This document shows positions 7,394 to 14,468 of a stretch of 14,677 nucleotides of DNA, piece after piece. The DNA is from DATKKX01 sp035542775. Its GTDB lineage: Bacteria > Planctomycetota > Phycisphaerae > UBA1845 > UTPLA1. The stretch lies in assembly GCA_035542775.1 (NCBI GenBank), contig DATKKX010000254.1, positions 1 to 14,677 of the forward strand, read 5' to 3'. The position numbers were made by a program, and so were the translations under genes. Under the pieces are notes generated by a model, which was given only the letters and a program-made list of their open reading frames with translations, was not told where the DNA came from and did not search any database. The number at the start of each line of letters is the position of its first letter. Within the stretch, counting starts at the first letter, position 1.

Positions 7394-8896
7394 ATGTCTT
7401 ATCGACACGCGCTATGCTTGTATCCCTACGTCGTCGACCAGCGGCCCGGGATCGGCATCTTCCCGCCGACCGGCCTGGAATACATCGCCACCTCGCTCCA
7501 GGGCCACGTCGGGCGCATCACCCTCATCGATTTGCGACACGAGCGACCCCTCCAGCAGATCGACCAGCTCTGTGGCCTGATTCACCGCGAAGGGGTTGAT
7601 CTCTTGTGCATCAGCATCGGTTGGCGGGCACGATACGAAAAAGTCTGCCAGCTTGTGGCCCGCCTGCCGGCCGGCATCACCACCGTGGTCGGCGGGCACC
7701 AGGCTACCGAGCAGGTCGAGGACATCTTCCGCCGCTGCCCCAACGTCGACGCTGTCGTCCGTGGAGAGGGCGAACAGGCCATCGCCGAGCTGGCCGATGG
7801 TTTACCCTGGGACCAGATCCTCAGCTTGTCCTATCGCTCCGCGGACGGTTCCATCCGCCACAACGGCAACCGCCCCCTGCCTCCGCTCGACGAGATCAGC
7901 CCGCCGGATCGTTCCCTGCGCCGCGCACGCTACTATCCCACGCTGCGAGGGGTACGGCTGCTGAACGTGGAGTTCGATACCATCCTGGCCTCGCGCGGCT
8001 GTCCCTACAAATGCGAGTTCTGCTCCCTCACCATGAACCCTCTCGGTCAGAAGCGCGATTATGCCTCGCGCTCACCGGAGTCTGTCGCGGACGAAATCGA
8101 ATCGAGCTCGGCCGACGTGATCTTCTTCGCCGACGACATCTTCTTCCTTGAGCCCCGCAAGGCCGAGCGTCTCTGCGACTTGCTGATCGAGCGGGGCATT
8201 AAGAAGCGCTATGGCGTGCAATGCCGCATCGAGGTGTTCAAGTTTCCGCGCATGTTGGAGAAGGCCTGCCAGGCCGGCTTCCGCATCCTCGATCTGGGCC
8301 TCGAATCCGCCAGCGACAGGATCCTGAAGGACATGCACAAGGGCTTCACCACGCAACACGTCCGTGAGGCCTTCCAGGTCCTCCGCCGCTTTCCGTTCTG
8401 GTTCCACGGCTATTTCATCTACGGCAACGTCGGCGAGACCGAGGAGGAGATGCTGGCCATCCCCCGCTTTGCCCGCGAGCTCGGCCTGCACTCCATCGGC
8501 CTCAGCCTCCTCCGCATCGACCAGTTCACCCCCTGGCGTCAGCGGGTGGAGAGCACGCCGGGCTACCGGATTGGCCGGAACGGCTACGTCTATTCCGACA
8601 AGTTCGACAAGCGCAGGCTGCGGCAGATCCGTAACCGCATCACAAACGACTTCTACTACCGCCCTGCCCATATCGCCCGAATGGCAAAGACCCTGCACGA
8701 CGGCCGGATCGTGACCTACCCGCAAATGCTGCGTGTGCTGGCATTGTCCCCCTTGGTAGGCTGGGACTACCTCCTGCACGCCGCACACAAATGGCACCGG
8801 CGTTCCAGCAACAAAGCCACCCCGCCCGCCAACCCGTATCTCGACGCCGAAAAGCACGACAAGCAGCCACCAAGCCTGGTCGCCGCCGGTACGTGA
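7394..8896 (+). CDS. B12-binding-domain radical SAM protein, function unknown
   Basis: 500 aa from the ATG at 7394, chosen because AAGGA (7380-7384) lies nine bases upstream and the conserved region begins just after it. The N-terminal Rossmann-like half (about 5-160) resembles a cobalamin-binding domain: FPPTGLEYIAT, then VVGGHQATEQVEDIF (98-112) and VVRGEGEQAI (121-130). The classical DxHxxG cobalamin motif is absent; the nearest element is IDLRHE (45-50). The radical SAM core has the CxxxCxxC cluster motif at Cys203, Cys207 and Cys210 (GCPYKCEFC), followed by FADDIFFL (245-252) and LDLGLESASDRIL (299-311). This is the BchE-like B12 radical SAM class, whose members methylate or rearrange unactivated carbons in hopanoid, chlorophyll and natural-product pathways. 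The reaction here is unknown. It lies downstream of the GT-C/TPR pair and converges with ruvB; the 135 bp between them show no clear terminator. Confidence 0.88.
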   Translation: MSYRHALCLYPYVVDQRPGIGIFPPTGLEYIATSLQGHVGRITLIDLRHERPLQQIDQLCGLIHREGVDLLCISIGWRARYEKVCQLVARLPAGITTVVGGHQATEQVEDIFRRCPNVDAVVRGEGEQAIAELADGLPWDQILSLSYRSADGSIRHNGNRPLPPLDEISPPDRSLRRARYYPTLRGVRLLNVEFDTILASRGCPYKCEFCSLTMNPLGQKRDYASRSPESVADEIESSSADVIFFADDIFFLEPRKAERLCDLLIERGIKKRYGVQCRIEVFKFPRMLEKACQAGFRILDLGLESASDRILKDMHKGFTTQHVREAFQVLRRFPFWFHGYFIYGNVGETEEEMLAIPRFARELGLHSIGLSLLRIDQFTPWRQRVESTPGYRIGRNGYVYSDKFDKRRLRQIRNRITNDFYYRPAHIARMAKTLHDGRIVTYPQMLRVLALSPLVGWDYLLHAAHKWHRRSSNKATPPANPYLDAEKHDKQPPSLVAAGT

Positions 8897-9031
8897 CCCC
8901 GTGGGCAGGTCGCTGACGCGAGCGTGCCGAGCCTGAGAAAGGGAATGCCCTGATCGATGCTGATCGAGGTCGGGGCAAGTCACGCCAGCATCACCGGGGA
9001 CTCCGGGCAGGATCGCGTCACTGTGCCGGTC

Positions 9032-10093
9032 TCATTCATCAAACAACCCGGGCTGCTCCTTGGCGGGCTCCGCCGCCTCGTGCTCGCTGGGCACCGGCAG
9101 CCCCAGGTGCTCGTACGCCCGATGCGTCGCGCACCGCCCCTGCCGCGTCCGCGTGACGAACCCCCGCTGCAAAAGGAAAGGTTCCACCATGTCCTCCAGC
9201 GTGTCGCGCGACTGCCCCATCGTCGCCGCCAGCGCTTCGATCCCCGCCGGGCCTCCGCGATACGTCTCGATCAGCGCCTTCAGAAACGCCCGATCCAGTC
9301 TATCCAGCCCGATGCCGTCGATCTCCTCGATTGACAAGGCCTTCTCGACGACCGCCAGCGTCAGCCGCCCGTCCGCCCGGACCTGGGCATAGTCGCGCAC
9401 ACGGCGCAACAACCGATTGGCCACGCGCGGCGTCCCCCTGGATCGCTCCGAGATCGTCCGCAGTGCCGCTTCGTCGGCCTTGATCTCCAGCTTGCCCGCC
9501 GATCGGCGGAGAATCTCAAACAAATCGTCCGGCTCGTAAAACTCCAGGTGATACCGCAGGCCGAACCGATCACGCAACGCCGCCGTCAGCATCCCCGCCC
9601 GCGTCGTCGCTCCGATCAGCGTGAATTGCTTCAACCGGAAATTGACCGTCCGCCCGCCGAGCCCGCCCTCGATCGTGTAATCGACCCGGAAATCCTCCAT
9701 CGCCGGATAAAGAAATTCCTCCACCACCTTGTTCAGCCTGTGAACTTCGTCGATGAACAGAATGTCCCCCCGCTCCAGGTTCGTCAGCACACTCATCAAA
9801 TCTGCCTGCTTGACGATCGCCGGACCGCTGGTCACGCGGATTCGATCAGCCGTGCCCATCTCCTCGGCGATCACGTGGGCCAGCGTCGTCTTGCCCAGGC
9901 CGGGCGGGCCGTCCAGGAGGATGTGCTCCATCGGCTCGCCGCGCTTCTTGGCCGCGTCTAACGCAATCCGCAACTGGGCGATGACGTTCCGCTGGCCGAT
10001 GCACTCATCCAGCCGCCGCGGCCGCAGCGCCCAGTTCGACTGCTCCTCGCGATCAGTGCCCGCGTCGCCGTCAATCACCCTCTGCCTGCTCAT
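9032..10093 (-). CDS. ruvB: Holliday junction branch migration DNA helicase RuvB
   Basis: AAA+ motor that, with RuvA, drives branch migration of Holliday junctions using ATP. 353 aa, near the normal length. Motifs: Walker A GPPGLGKTT (62-70), Walker B FIDEVHRL (113-120), sensor 1 GATTRAG (161-167), arginine finger Arg174 in LRDRFG, and sensor 2 in RGTPRVANRLLRRVRDYAQ. The C-terminal winged helix contains GGPAGIEALAATMGQSRDTL and ends its core at YEHLGLP. A polar tail follows, ending QPGLFDE (347-353), which resembles a sliding-clamp-binding motif (QxxLF). It is the last gene of the ispF-cysS-ruvC-ruvA-ruvB run, 51 bp after ruvA. The ribosome binding site is weak. Identity is secure. Confidence 0.98.
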   Translation of the reverse strand: MSRQRVIDGDAGTDREEQSNWALRPRRLDECIGQRNVIAQLRIALDAAKKRGEPMEHILLDGPPGLGKTTLAHVIAEEMGTADRIRVTSGPAIVKQADLMSVLTNLERGDILFIDEVHRLNKVVEEFLYPAMEDFRVDYTIEGGLGGRTVNFRLKQFTLIGATTRAGMLTAALRDRFGLRYHLEFYEPDDLFEILRRSAGKLEIKADEAALRTISERSRGTPRVANRLLRRVRDYAQVRADGRLTLAVVEKALSIEEIDGIGLDRLDRAFLKALIETYRGGPAGIEALAATMGQSRDTLEDMVEPFLLQRGFVTRTRQGRCATHRAYEHLGLPVPSEHEAAEPAKEQPGLFDE

Positions 10094-10113
10094 GCTTCCC
10101 TATCTCCGCCCTC

Positions 10114-10136
10114 TCAGCACTCAGGATTCAGCACTC
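10114..10136. repeat. Short direct repeat in the ruvA-ruvB spacer
   Basis: TCAGCACTC occurs at 10114-10122 and 10128-10136, separated by AGGAT. It fills much of the 51-bp spacer between ruvA and ruvB. It may be a degenerate unit of a dispersed intergenic repeat; no function is apparent. Confidence 0.5.
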
Positions 10137-10144
10137 TCTCCTCG

Positions 10145-10777
10145 CTACGCCTCCGCCCCGCCCTTGATCCGGTACGCCGCCCGAACCCACGCCTCCGGGC
10201 TCTCCAGGTCGGCGTGCAACTGCGCCGCCCGGGCGATCCACCGCTCGGCGTCGCTTCTCGAGTCGCCCCAGGCAACCAGGATCTCGATCGCGTCGCGCTG
10301 GTCGTTGTTGAGCTCCTTCTTCGTCGCCGACGGAACGTCCTCCGCCGCATAGGCATGCGCCGTCACCTTGCCACGCAATTCCGCAACGATCTGCTCCGAC
10401 ATCCGCCGGCCGATCCCCGGCAGCCGTGCCAGCGCCGCCGCGTCCCCCGCCTCGATATGCGCCGCGATTCGCGCCACCGGTTCCGCCAGAGCCCGCAGCC
10501 CCTTACGCACCCCGATCCCCTTGACAGTGATGAACTGCTTGAAGAACGCCCGGTCCTCGGGATGCAGAAACCCGATCATCCGCGGCGTCATGTTGCCGCC
10601 GGCCGCATTGCCTTCGAGATACTCCAGCGTGTGCAATGTCACCGCATCGCCGCGATACGCCGCCAGCTCCGCCAGCGCGCAACTCGGCACGAGAACCTCA
10701 TAAGCAATCCCGTCGCGATCCAGAATCGCCGAGTCCTCGCCGATCTCGCTCAATCGTCCGCTGATCCGTACAATCAT
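10145..10777 (-). CDS. ruvA: Holliday junction branch migration protein RuvA
   Basis: Junction-recognition subunit that tetramerises on four-way DNA and loads RuvB. 210 aa, close to the usual 190-205. An N-terminal OB-like domain (1-70) begins MIVRISGRLSEI. Two helix-hairpin-helix motifs follow: VKGIGVRKGLRAL (85-97) and LPGIGRRMSEQIVAEL (119-134). The C-terminal RuvB-binding domain covers about 158-205. Where E. coli RuvA has the short acidic-pin loop with adjacent Glu and Asp, this protein has a longer loop, EGNAAGGNMTPR (55-66), with a single acidic residue. The gene sits between ruvC and ruvB on the same strand, with gaps of 50 and 51 bp. The ribosome binding site is weak. Confidence 0.97.
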   Translation of the reverse strand: MIVRISGRLSEIGEDSAILDRDGIAYEVLVPSCALAELAAYRGDAVTLHTLEYLEGNAAGGNMTPRMIGFLHPEDRAFFKQFITVKGIGVRKGLRALAEPVARIAAHIEAGDAAALARLPGIGRRMSEQIVAELRGKVTAHAYAAEDVPSATKKELNNDQRDAIEILVAWGDSRSDAERWIARAAQLHADLESPEAWVRAAYRIKGGAEA

Positions 10778-10827
10778 GAGAGCGTCATCTCACGGCACTT
10801 TCCATGTCGTCCGCATGCGCAGCAACG

Positions 10828-11385
10828 CTACTTCCTCTGGCACTCCGACGCCGCGTAGCATGCGATCGCCAGCGCATCCGCCACGTCTGACGGCTCCGGC
10901 ATCCTGCCCAATCCCAACGTCGCCATGATCGCCCGCTGCACCTGCACCTTGCTCGCGTGCCCGTTCCCCGTCAGGGCCTTCTTGATCTTCGTCGCCGGAA
11001 CGCTGATGACCTCGATCCCTCGCCGCGCCGCCGCCAGCAGCACCGCCCCGCGGGCATGCCCCATCAGGATCGCCGTCCGCGGATGCTTGTAGTGAGCGAA
11101 CAAGTCCTCCACCGCCAGCAACCTCACCGCATGCTCCGACAGCACCTCCTCCATCCCCTCGGCTAGCTCTGCCAACCGCGCCGCCAACGGCCGCGTTGCC
11201 GTCGTCCTGACCAGCCCCGCGTCCTTCACCCTTCCACCGGGCATTTCGATCACCGCATAGCCCGTCCGCTCCAATCCGGGGTCGATACCCAGGACGCAAG
11301 CCGCCCCCGATAGAGCGGCTTCGCCAGACCCCGGCTCCGCCGCCCCCGCAGCTCTCTTCCGCTTGCCGGCTAGTCCAGCCGCCAT
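10828..11385 (-). CDS. ruvC: Crossover junction endodeoxyribonuclease RuvC
   Basis: Resolvase that cuts Holliday junctions, completing the RuvABC set. 185 aa. The RNase H-like fold starts at VLGIDPGLERTGYAV (31-45). The acidic catalytic set is visible as Asp35, Glu93 (VEDLFAHYKHPRTA), Asp167 and Asp170 (PSDVADALAIA). The motif GNGHASKVQVQRAI (140-153) is also family-typical. About 30 residues, rich in Ala, Gly and Lys/Arg, precede the core and are not part of the usual enzyme. The ATG at 11385 is the only ATG, GTG or TTG in this stretch, so the extension is probably real. The start overlaps the end of cysS by 16 bp, and no clear ribosome binding site is present, which suggests coupling. Confidence 0.97.
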   Translation of the reverse strand: MAAGLAGKRKRAAGAAEPGSGEAALSGAACVLGIDPGLERTGYAVIEMPGGRVKDAGLVRTTATRPLAARLAELAEGMEEVLSEHAVRLLAVEDLFAHYKHPRTAILMGHARGAVLLAAARRGIEVISVPATKIKKALTGNGHASKVQVQRAIMATLGLGRMPEPSDVADALAIACYAASECQRK

Positions 11386-12881
11386 TGCGTGCCGTCCGAA
11401 CGATCTTCCAGGCTGATGCCCATATCCGCCAATCCTCTGCGAACCGAATCGGCGATCTCGAATTGCTTCGATTTCCTCGCCATGTTCCGGACTTCGACCA
11501 GGAGATCCACGAGTCTGCCCATCTTGCTGTCATCGGCCAGCCGGGTCTCGGGCGGTCGCTCGACCAGCAGACCCAGGATCCGCGCCAGATTGACAAACGT
11601 CCCCCCGGCCGCCTGGACGACCAGCCGCGATGACTCCTTGGCACGGCTTTCCACCCGACTCGCATCGATGAACCGATTGATCAGCCCCGCCAGATCAAAC
11701 AGGCTGCCGATGGCGCCGGCAGTGTTGAAGTCGTCGTCCATCGCCTCCAGAAAGCGAACCTGCTGGTTCATCACGTCGTCAATGAACTTCGCCGCCTCGG
11801 GCCCCGCGTCTGAATCGCGCATCCGCTCGATCTGCAGGGTGACGCTGTACGGATCCTCGCCGGTCACGCGGTGGATCCGTTCCAGCAGCCGGTAAAACGC
11901 GCTCAAGCCCGTTTTGGCGGACTGAATCGTCTCCTCGGTGAAATCGATCGGCGACCGGTACTGCGATTGGATAATGAGGAATCGCAGTAATTCCGCCGGG
12001 TACTTGGCCAGCAGGTTGGACAACTGCAGCGAAGTCATGATCTTCTGGAACTCGGGATCCGACTTCGAAATCTTCTTGGTGTTGAAACGAGTCAGTCCGT
12101 TGTGCATCCAGTACTTCGCGAACGGCTTGCCCGTGGCGGACTCGGCCTGGGCGATCTCGTTTTCATGGTGGGGGAACTTCAGGTCCATGCCCCCGCCATG
12201 GATGTCGAACGTGTCTCCCAGATACTTCATCGCCATCGCGGAGCACTCAATGTGCCAGCCGGGGCGCCCCTTGCCCCAAGGCGAGTCGAACTTCACCTCG
12301 TCCGGCTCCTCGGCCTTGGCCGCCTTCCAAAGCGCGAAATCTCCCGGATTGCGTTTCGCCGAATGGTCCAGCCCCTCTCTCGCCCCGGCGGACTGCTCCT
12401 CCGGCCGCCGGTGCGTCAACTTGCCGTAATCCGCGTCCTTGCTGACGTCGAAATAAACGTCGCCTTCCACTTCATAGGCCATGCCCCGCTCGATGAGCTG
12501 CCGGATGTGCGCGATGATCTCGCCGATGTGCTCGCTGGCCCGCGGCATGTGGTCGATCGACCGGATGCCCAGCGCCCCCATGGCGTCAATGTACTTCTGC
12601 TCCAGATCCTGCGCCAGCGCCATCACGGTCACCCCGCGCTCCTGGGCCTCCGCGATCAGTTTGTCCTCGACGTCCGTGATGTTCACCACCCACGTCACCT
12701 GGTAGCCCTTGTAGGCCAGGTACCGCTTGATCACGTCGAAGATCACCGGCCCCACCGCGTGCCCGATGTGGGCGGGCCGATACACCGTGGGACCGCAAAG
12801 GTAGATCCCCACCTTCCCCGGTCTCACGGTTTCAAACAGTTCCTTCTCGCCCGTTAGTGTGTTGTAAACTCTCAGCGTCAT
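11370..12881 (-). CDS. cysS: Cysteinyl-tRNA synthetase
   Basis: Class I aminoacyl-tRNA synthetase that charges tRNA-Cys; cytoplasmic and essential. 503 aa, slightly longer than the 461 aa of the E. coli enzyme. The HIGH motif is HIGH (38-41, in PAHIGHAV) and the KMSKS loop is KISKS (270-274). Zinc ligands are Cys29 (YLCGPTVY), Cys213 (HIECSAM), His238 and Glu242 (FPHHENE), matching the known positions. The variable residues 160-195 lie in the insertion before the second zinc Cys. The C-terminal domain ends AMDDDFNTAGAIGSLF, then a helical DALR-like region and a short tail. It lies 33 bp after ispF and overlaps ruvC by 16 bp. The upstream sequence forms a small inverted repeat directly against the ATG. 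Confidence 0.98.
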   Translation of the reverse strand: MTLRVYNTLTGEKELFETVRPGKVGIYLCGPTVYRPAHIGHAVGPVIFDVIKRYLAYKGYQVTWVVNITDVEDKLIAEAQERGVTVMALAQDLEQKYIDAMGALGIRSIDHMPRASEHIGEIIAHIRQLIERGMAYEVEGDVYFDVSKDADYGKLTHRRPEEQSAGAREGLDHSAKRNPGDFALWKAAKAEEPDEVKFDSPWGKGRPGWHIECSAMAMKYLGDTFDIHGGGMDLKFPHHENEIAQAESATGKPFAKYWMHNGLTRFNTKKISKSDPEFQKIMTSLQLSNLLAKYPAELLRFLIIQSQYRSPIDFTEETIQSAKTGLSAFYRLLERIHRVTGEDPYSVTLQIERMRDSDAGPEAAKFIDDVMNQQVRFLEAMDDDFNTAGAIGSLFDLAGLINRFIDASRVESRAKESSRLVVQAAGGTFVNLARILGLLVERPPETRLADDSKMGRLVDLLVEVRNMARKSKQFEIADSVRRGLADMGISLEDRSDGTQWRLD

Positions 12882-12895
12882 GGTTTGCTCAAACC
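12882..12895. repeat. 14-bp inverted repeat next to the cysS start codon
   Basis: GGTTTG and CAAACC flank CT and directly adjoin the cysS ATG. In mRNA this could form a very small hairpin between the AAGG and the start. The two-base loop makes it weak, so the significance is doubtful. Confidence 0.4.
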
Positions 12896-12914
12896 TTACG
12901 TTGCATCCTCACTC

Positions 12915-13424
12915 TTATCGATCTCGAACCTCTGCCACACGTGTCAGGCCCGCCACGCACGTACACGCGATCGCCTCCCCCCGTCCGACCGCGTCCAGGC
13001 CTTCGTTCGTCTTCGCCTTGATGCTGACGCCCTCCGCAGATAAGCCCACCAGACCGGCCACCGCTTCCGCCATCGCTCTCTTGTACGCCGACAGCTTCGG
13101 CCGCTCCGCGTGGACCACGACATCCAGGTTCACCACCGCGTAACCGCGCTGCCCCGCCTTCCGCATCGCCTCGGCCAGTAGCGCCCGACTGTCGCAGCCC
13201 TCGTACTGGGCGTCGGTGTCGGGAAACTGCTCGCCGATATCCGGCAGGCCGGCGGCTCCGAGAATGGCATCAGTCACCGCATGAAGCACGACATCGCCAT
13301 CGCTGTGACCCGACAGATGCTGATCAAACGGAACATCGACCCCGCCCAGCCGCAACGGACCGCCGACCGCCAGCTTGTGGACGTCGGTCCCGATCCCGAC
13401 CCGCCTGATCGCATCCTCCACCAA
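12915..13424 (-). CDS. ispF: 2-C-methyl-D-erythritol 2,4-cyclodiphosphate synthase
   Basis: MEP-pathway enzyme that cyclises CDP-methylerythritol 2-phosphate, releasing CMP, on the way to isoprenoids. Metal ligands are visible in VGIGTDVHKL (the D-x-H pair) and in GHSDGDVVLHAVTDAILGAA (a His). The tail-side motifs PDIGEQFPDTD, AKTNEGLDAVGRGEAIAC are also typical. The open frame reaches a GTG at 13496 (193 aa), but homology begins about 30 residues in. I prefer TTG at 13424, with GAGGG eight bases upstream (169 aa). GTG at 13421 is an alternative. It is the first gene of the run leading to cysS and the ruv genes; the grouping is housekeeping rather than pathway-based. Confidence 0.93.
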   Translation of the reverse strand: MVEDAIRRVGIGTDVHKLAVGGPLRLGGVDVPFDQHLSGHSDGDVVLHAVTDAILGAAGLPDIGEQFPDTDAQYEGCDSRALLAEAMRKAGQRGYAVVNLDVVVHAERPKLSAYKRAMAEAVAGLVGLSAEGVSIKAKTNEGLDAVGRGEAIACTCVAGLTRVAEVRDR

Positions 13425-13886
13425 GTCTGATACCCTCGGACGGCCGTGTCGCTGCCTGGACGGCTCGCTCGACGAACCACCTCGGTACCCTAACACGCTT
13501 CGGCCGATCTCGCCACACGATCACATTGACACGACGGACTGAAATCGACCGCCTCGCTCCACCTCCCCGGGGAAACGGCCTTGCATCCCAACGTCCAGAA
13601 ACCATGCCGGGCGACCGGCAAATCCACGTCCTGATCCTCCTCCGCCGCCGTGCGATGGAACGCGGGCCTGTACTTCAGGAAAACAGGCGCCGAAACCGAC
13701 CCGGCGGCGGCCGCCTATTCTGGGACCGCTGAACACGATCACTTGCTCCCGGGTTTTGAAGATATCGTATACTTAAAGGCGGCTGCCGTCCTGGCGCTTG
13801 TCATTTTGCAGAACGCCGCGTCCTTGCGCCTTCACTCAAGTGCAGCCATACGCCGCCAAGCGTGGATTCAAAGGAGGATCCGCATC
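13425..13886. other. Divergent intergenic region between ispF and the PilZ gene
   Basis: Up to 462 bp, depending on the ispF start. Open frames here on both strands are arginine- and glycine-rich and show no recognisable domain. It should carry promoters for the ispF run and for the PilZ gene. Only a weak candidate for the latter is visible. Confidence 0.5.
13743..13773 (+). promoter_or_regulatory. Possible promoter of the PilZ gene
   Basis: TATACT (13768-13773) is a good -10 hexamer (five of six) in a locally AT-rich stretch. The best -35 at usable spacing is TTGCTC (13743-13748), 19 nt away and only three of six. Transcription would give a leader of about 110 nt. Confidence 0.35.
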
Positions 13887-13889
13887 ATG
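13871..13889 (+). promoter_or_regulatory. Strong ribosome binding site of the PilZ gene
   Basis: AAGGAGGA (13871-13878) lies eight bases before the ATG at 13887. It is the strongest Shine-Dalgarno match seen in the window and decides the start against the longer open frame that begins at 13650. Confidence 0.85.
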
Positions 13890-14468
13890 GTCAGCGAGAT
13901 GCAGCCGGCGCCGATGCCAATGAGCGTCGTGTTGAATGAACTCGACGAATTCGCCAAGCAGTGGGAAATACTGCGACGGACCGACGGTGGCTGGGAGTGT
14001 CGCCGCGCCCGGCCGCGCCGACAATTCCGAACCTCCTGCGAGATATGGTTCTTCGAAGACGGCGGCAGCACCGTACGCTGTCAGTCCGCCCTCACCCGCA
14101 ACCTCTCGGAGCAGGGCATCGGCCTGGTCACCAAATGCGTCATCCTTCAGGGCGTACCCATCGAGATCCGGATCCTCCCGCCTGACTGTGAACCGACCCA
14201 CCTGGCGGGCGTGGTGGTCTTCTGCCGCTACACCCGGCAGAGCTTTCATGAAGTGGGAATCTCACTAAGAAGCTGCCAGGGTGAACCGCTTTTTGCCGAG
14301 GACCCCGTGAAAGCCCTCTCTCTGAATCCCTGGCTCCAGCAGGCCCTTGAGAACCTCAAGCTCGCGGGCAGCATTGCCAAAGCGCAGCCGGTGCTGACTT
14401 GCCTGAAGCCGCGCCTACAGGCCCTGCCGCCGGTCGGCCTCTCGCTCCCGCCTGGTCGCCTCCGCTAA
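13887..14468 (+). CDS. PilZ domain protein
   Basis: Small soluble protein, 193 aa. A predicted helical N-terminus (about 12-32) is followed by a PilZ domain. Its c-di-GMP-binding motifs are the arginine cluster RRARPRRQFR (39-48, containing RxxxR) and NLSEQG (72-77, matching [D/N]xSxxG). Beta-rich sequence continues through PIEIRILPP and HLAGVVVFCRY to EVGISL (122-127). The known role of such domains is to bind c-di-GMP and change the activity of a partner; the partner here is unknown. The last 55 or so residues are outside the domain, and the final 18 codons are shared with the opposite-strand rhomboid gene. The start is set by a strong ribosome binding site. Both binding motifs are intact, so binding is plausible. 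Confidence 0.8.
   Translation: MVSEMQPAPMPMSVVLNELDEFAKQWEILRRTDGGWECRRARPRRQFRTSCEIWFFEDGGSTVRCQSALTRNLSEQGIGLVTKCVILQGVPIEIRILPPDCEPTHLAGVVVFCRYTRQSFHEVGISLRSCQGEPLFAEDPVKALSLNPWLQQALENLKLAGSIAKAQPVLTCLKPRLQALPPVGLSLPPGRLR

Noticed and set aside
8072..8983. 303-codon minus-strand open frame antisense to the radical SAM gene
   Set aside because: It opposes the conserved radical SAM core, has skewed composition and no recognisable motif.
8897..9031. Terminator between the convergent radical SAM and ruvB genes
   Set aside because: Only stems of about four base pairs are visible and there is no T-tract on either strand.
13756..13773. TTGAAG and TATACT as a promoter
   Set aside because: They are only 6 nt apart, too close to act as a -35/-10 pair.
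13650..13886. 79-residue N-terminal extension of the PilZ protein
   Set aside because: A strong Shine-Dalgarno sequence marks the ATG at 13887, and the extension shows no domain.
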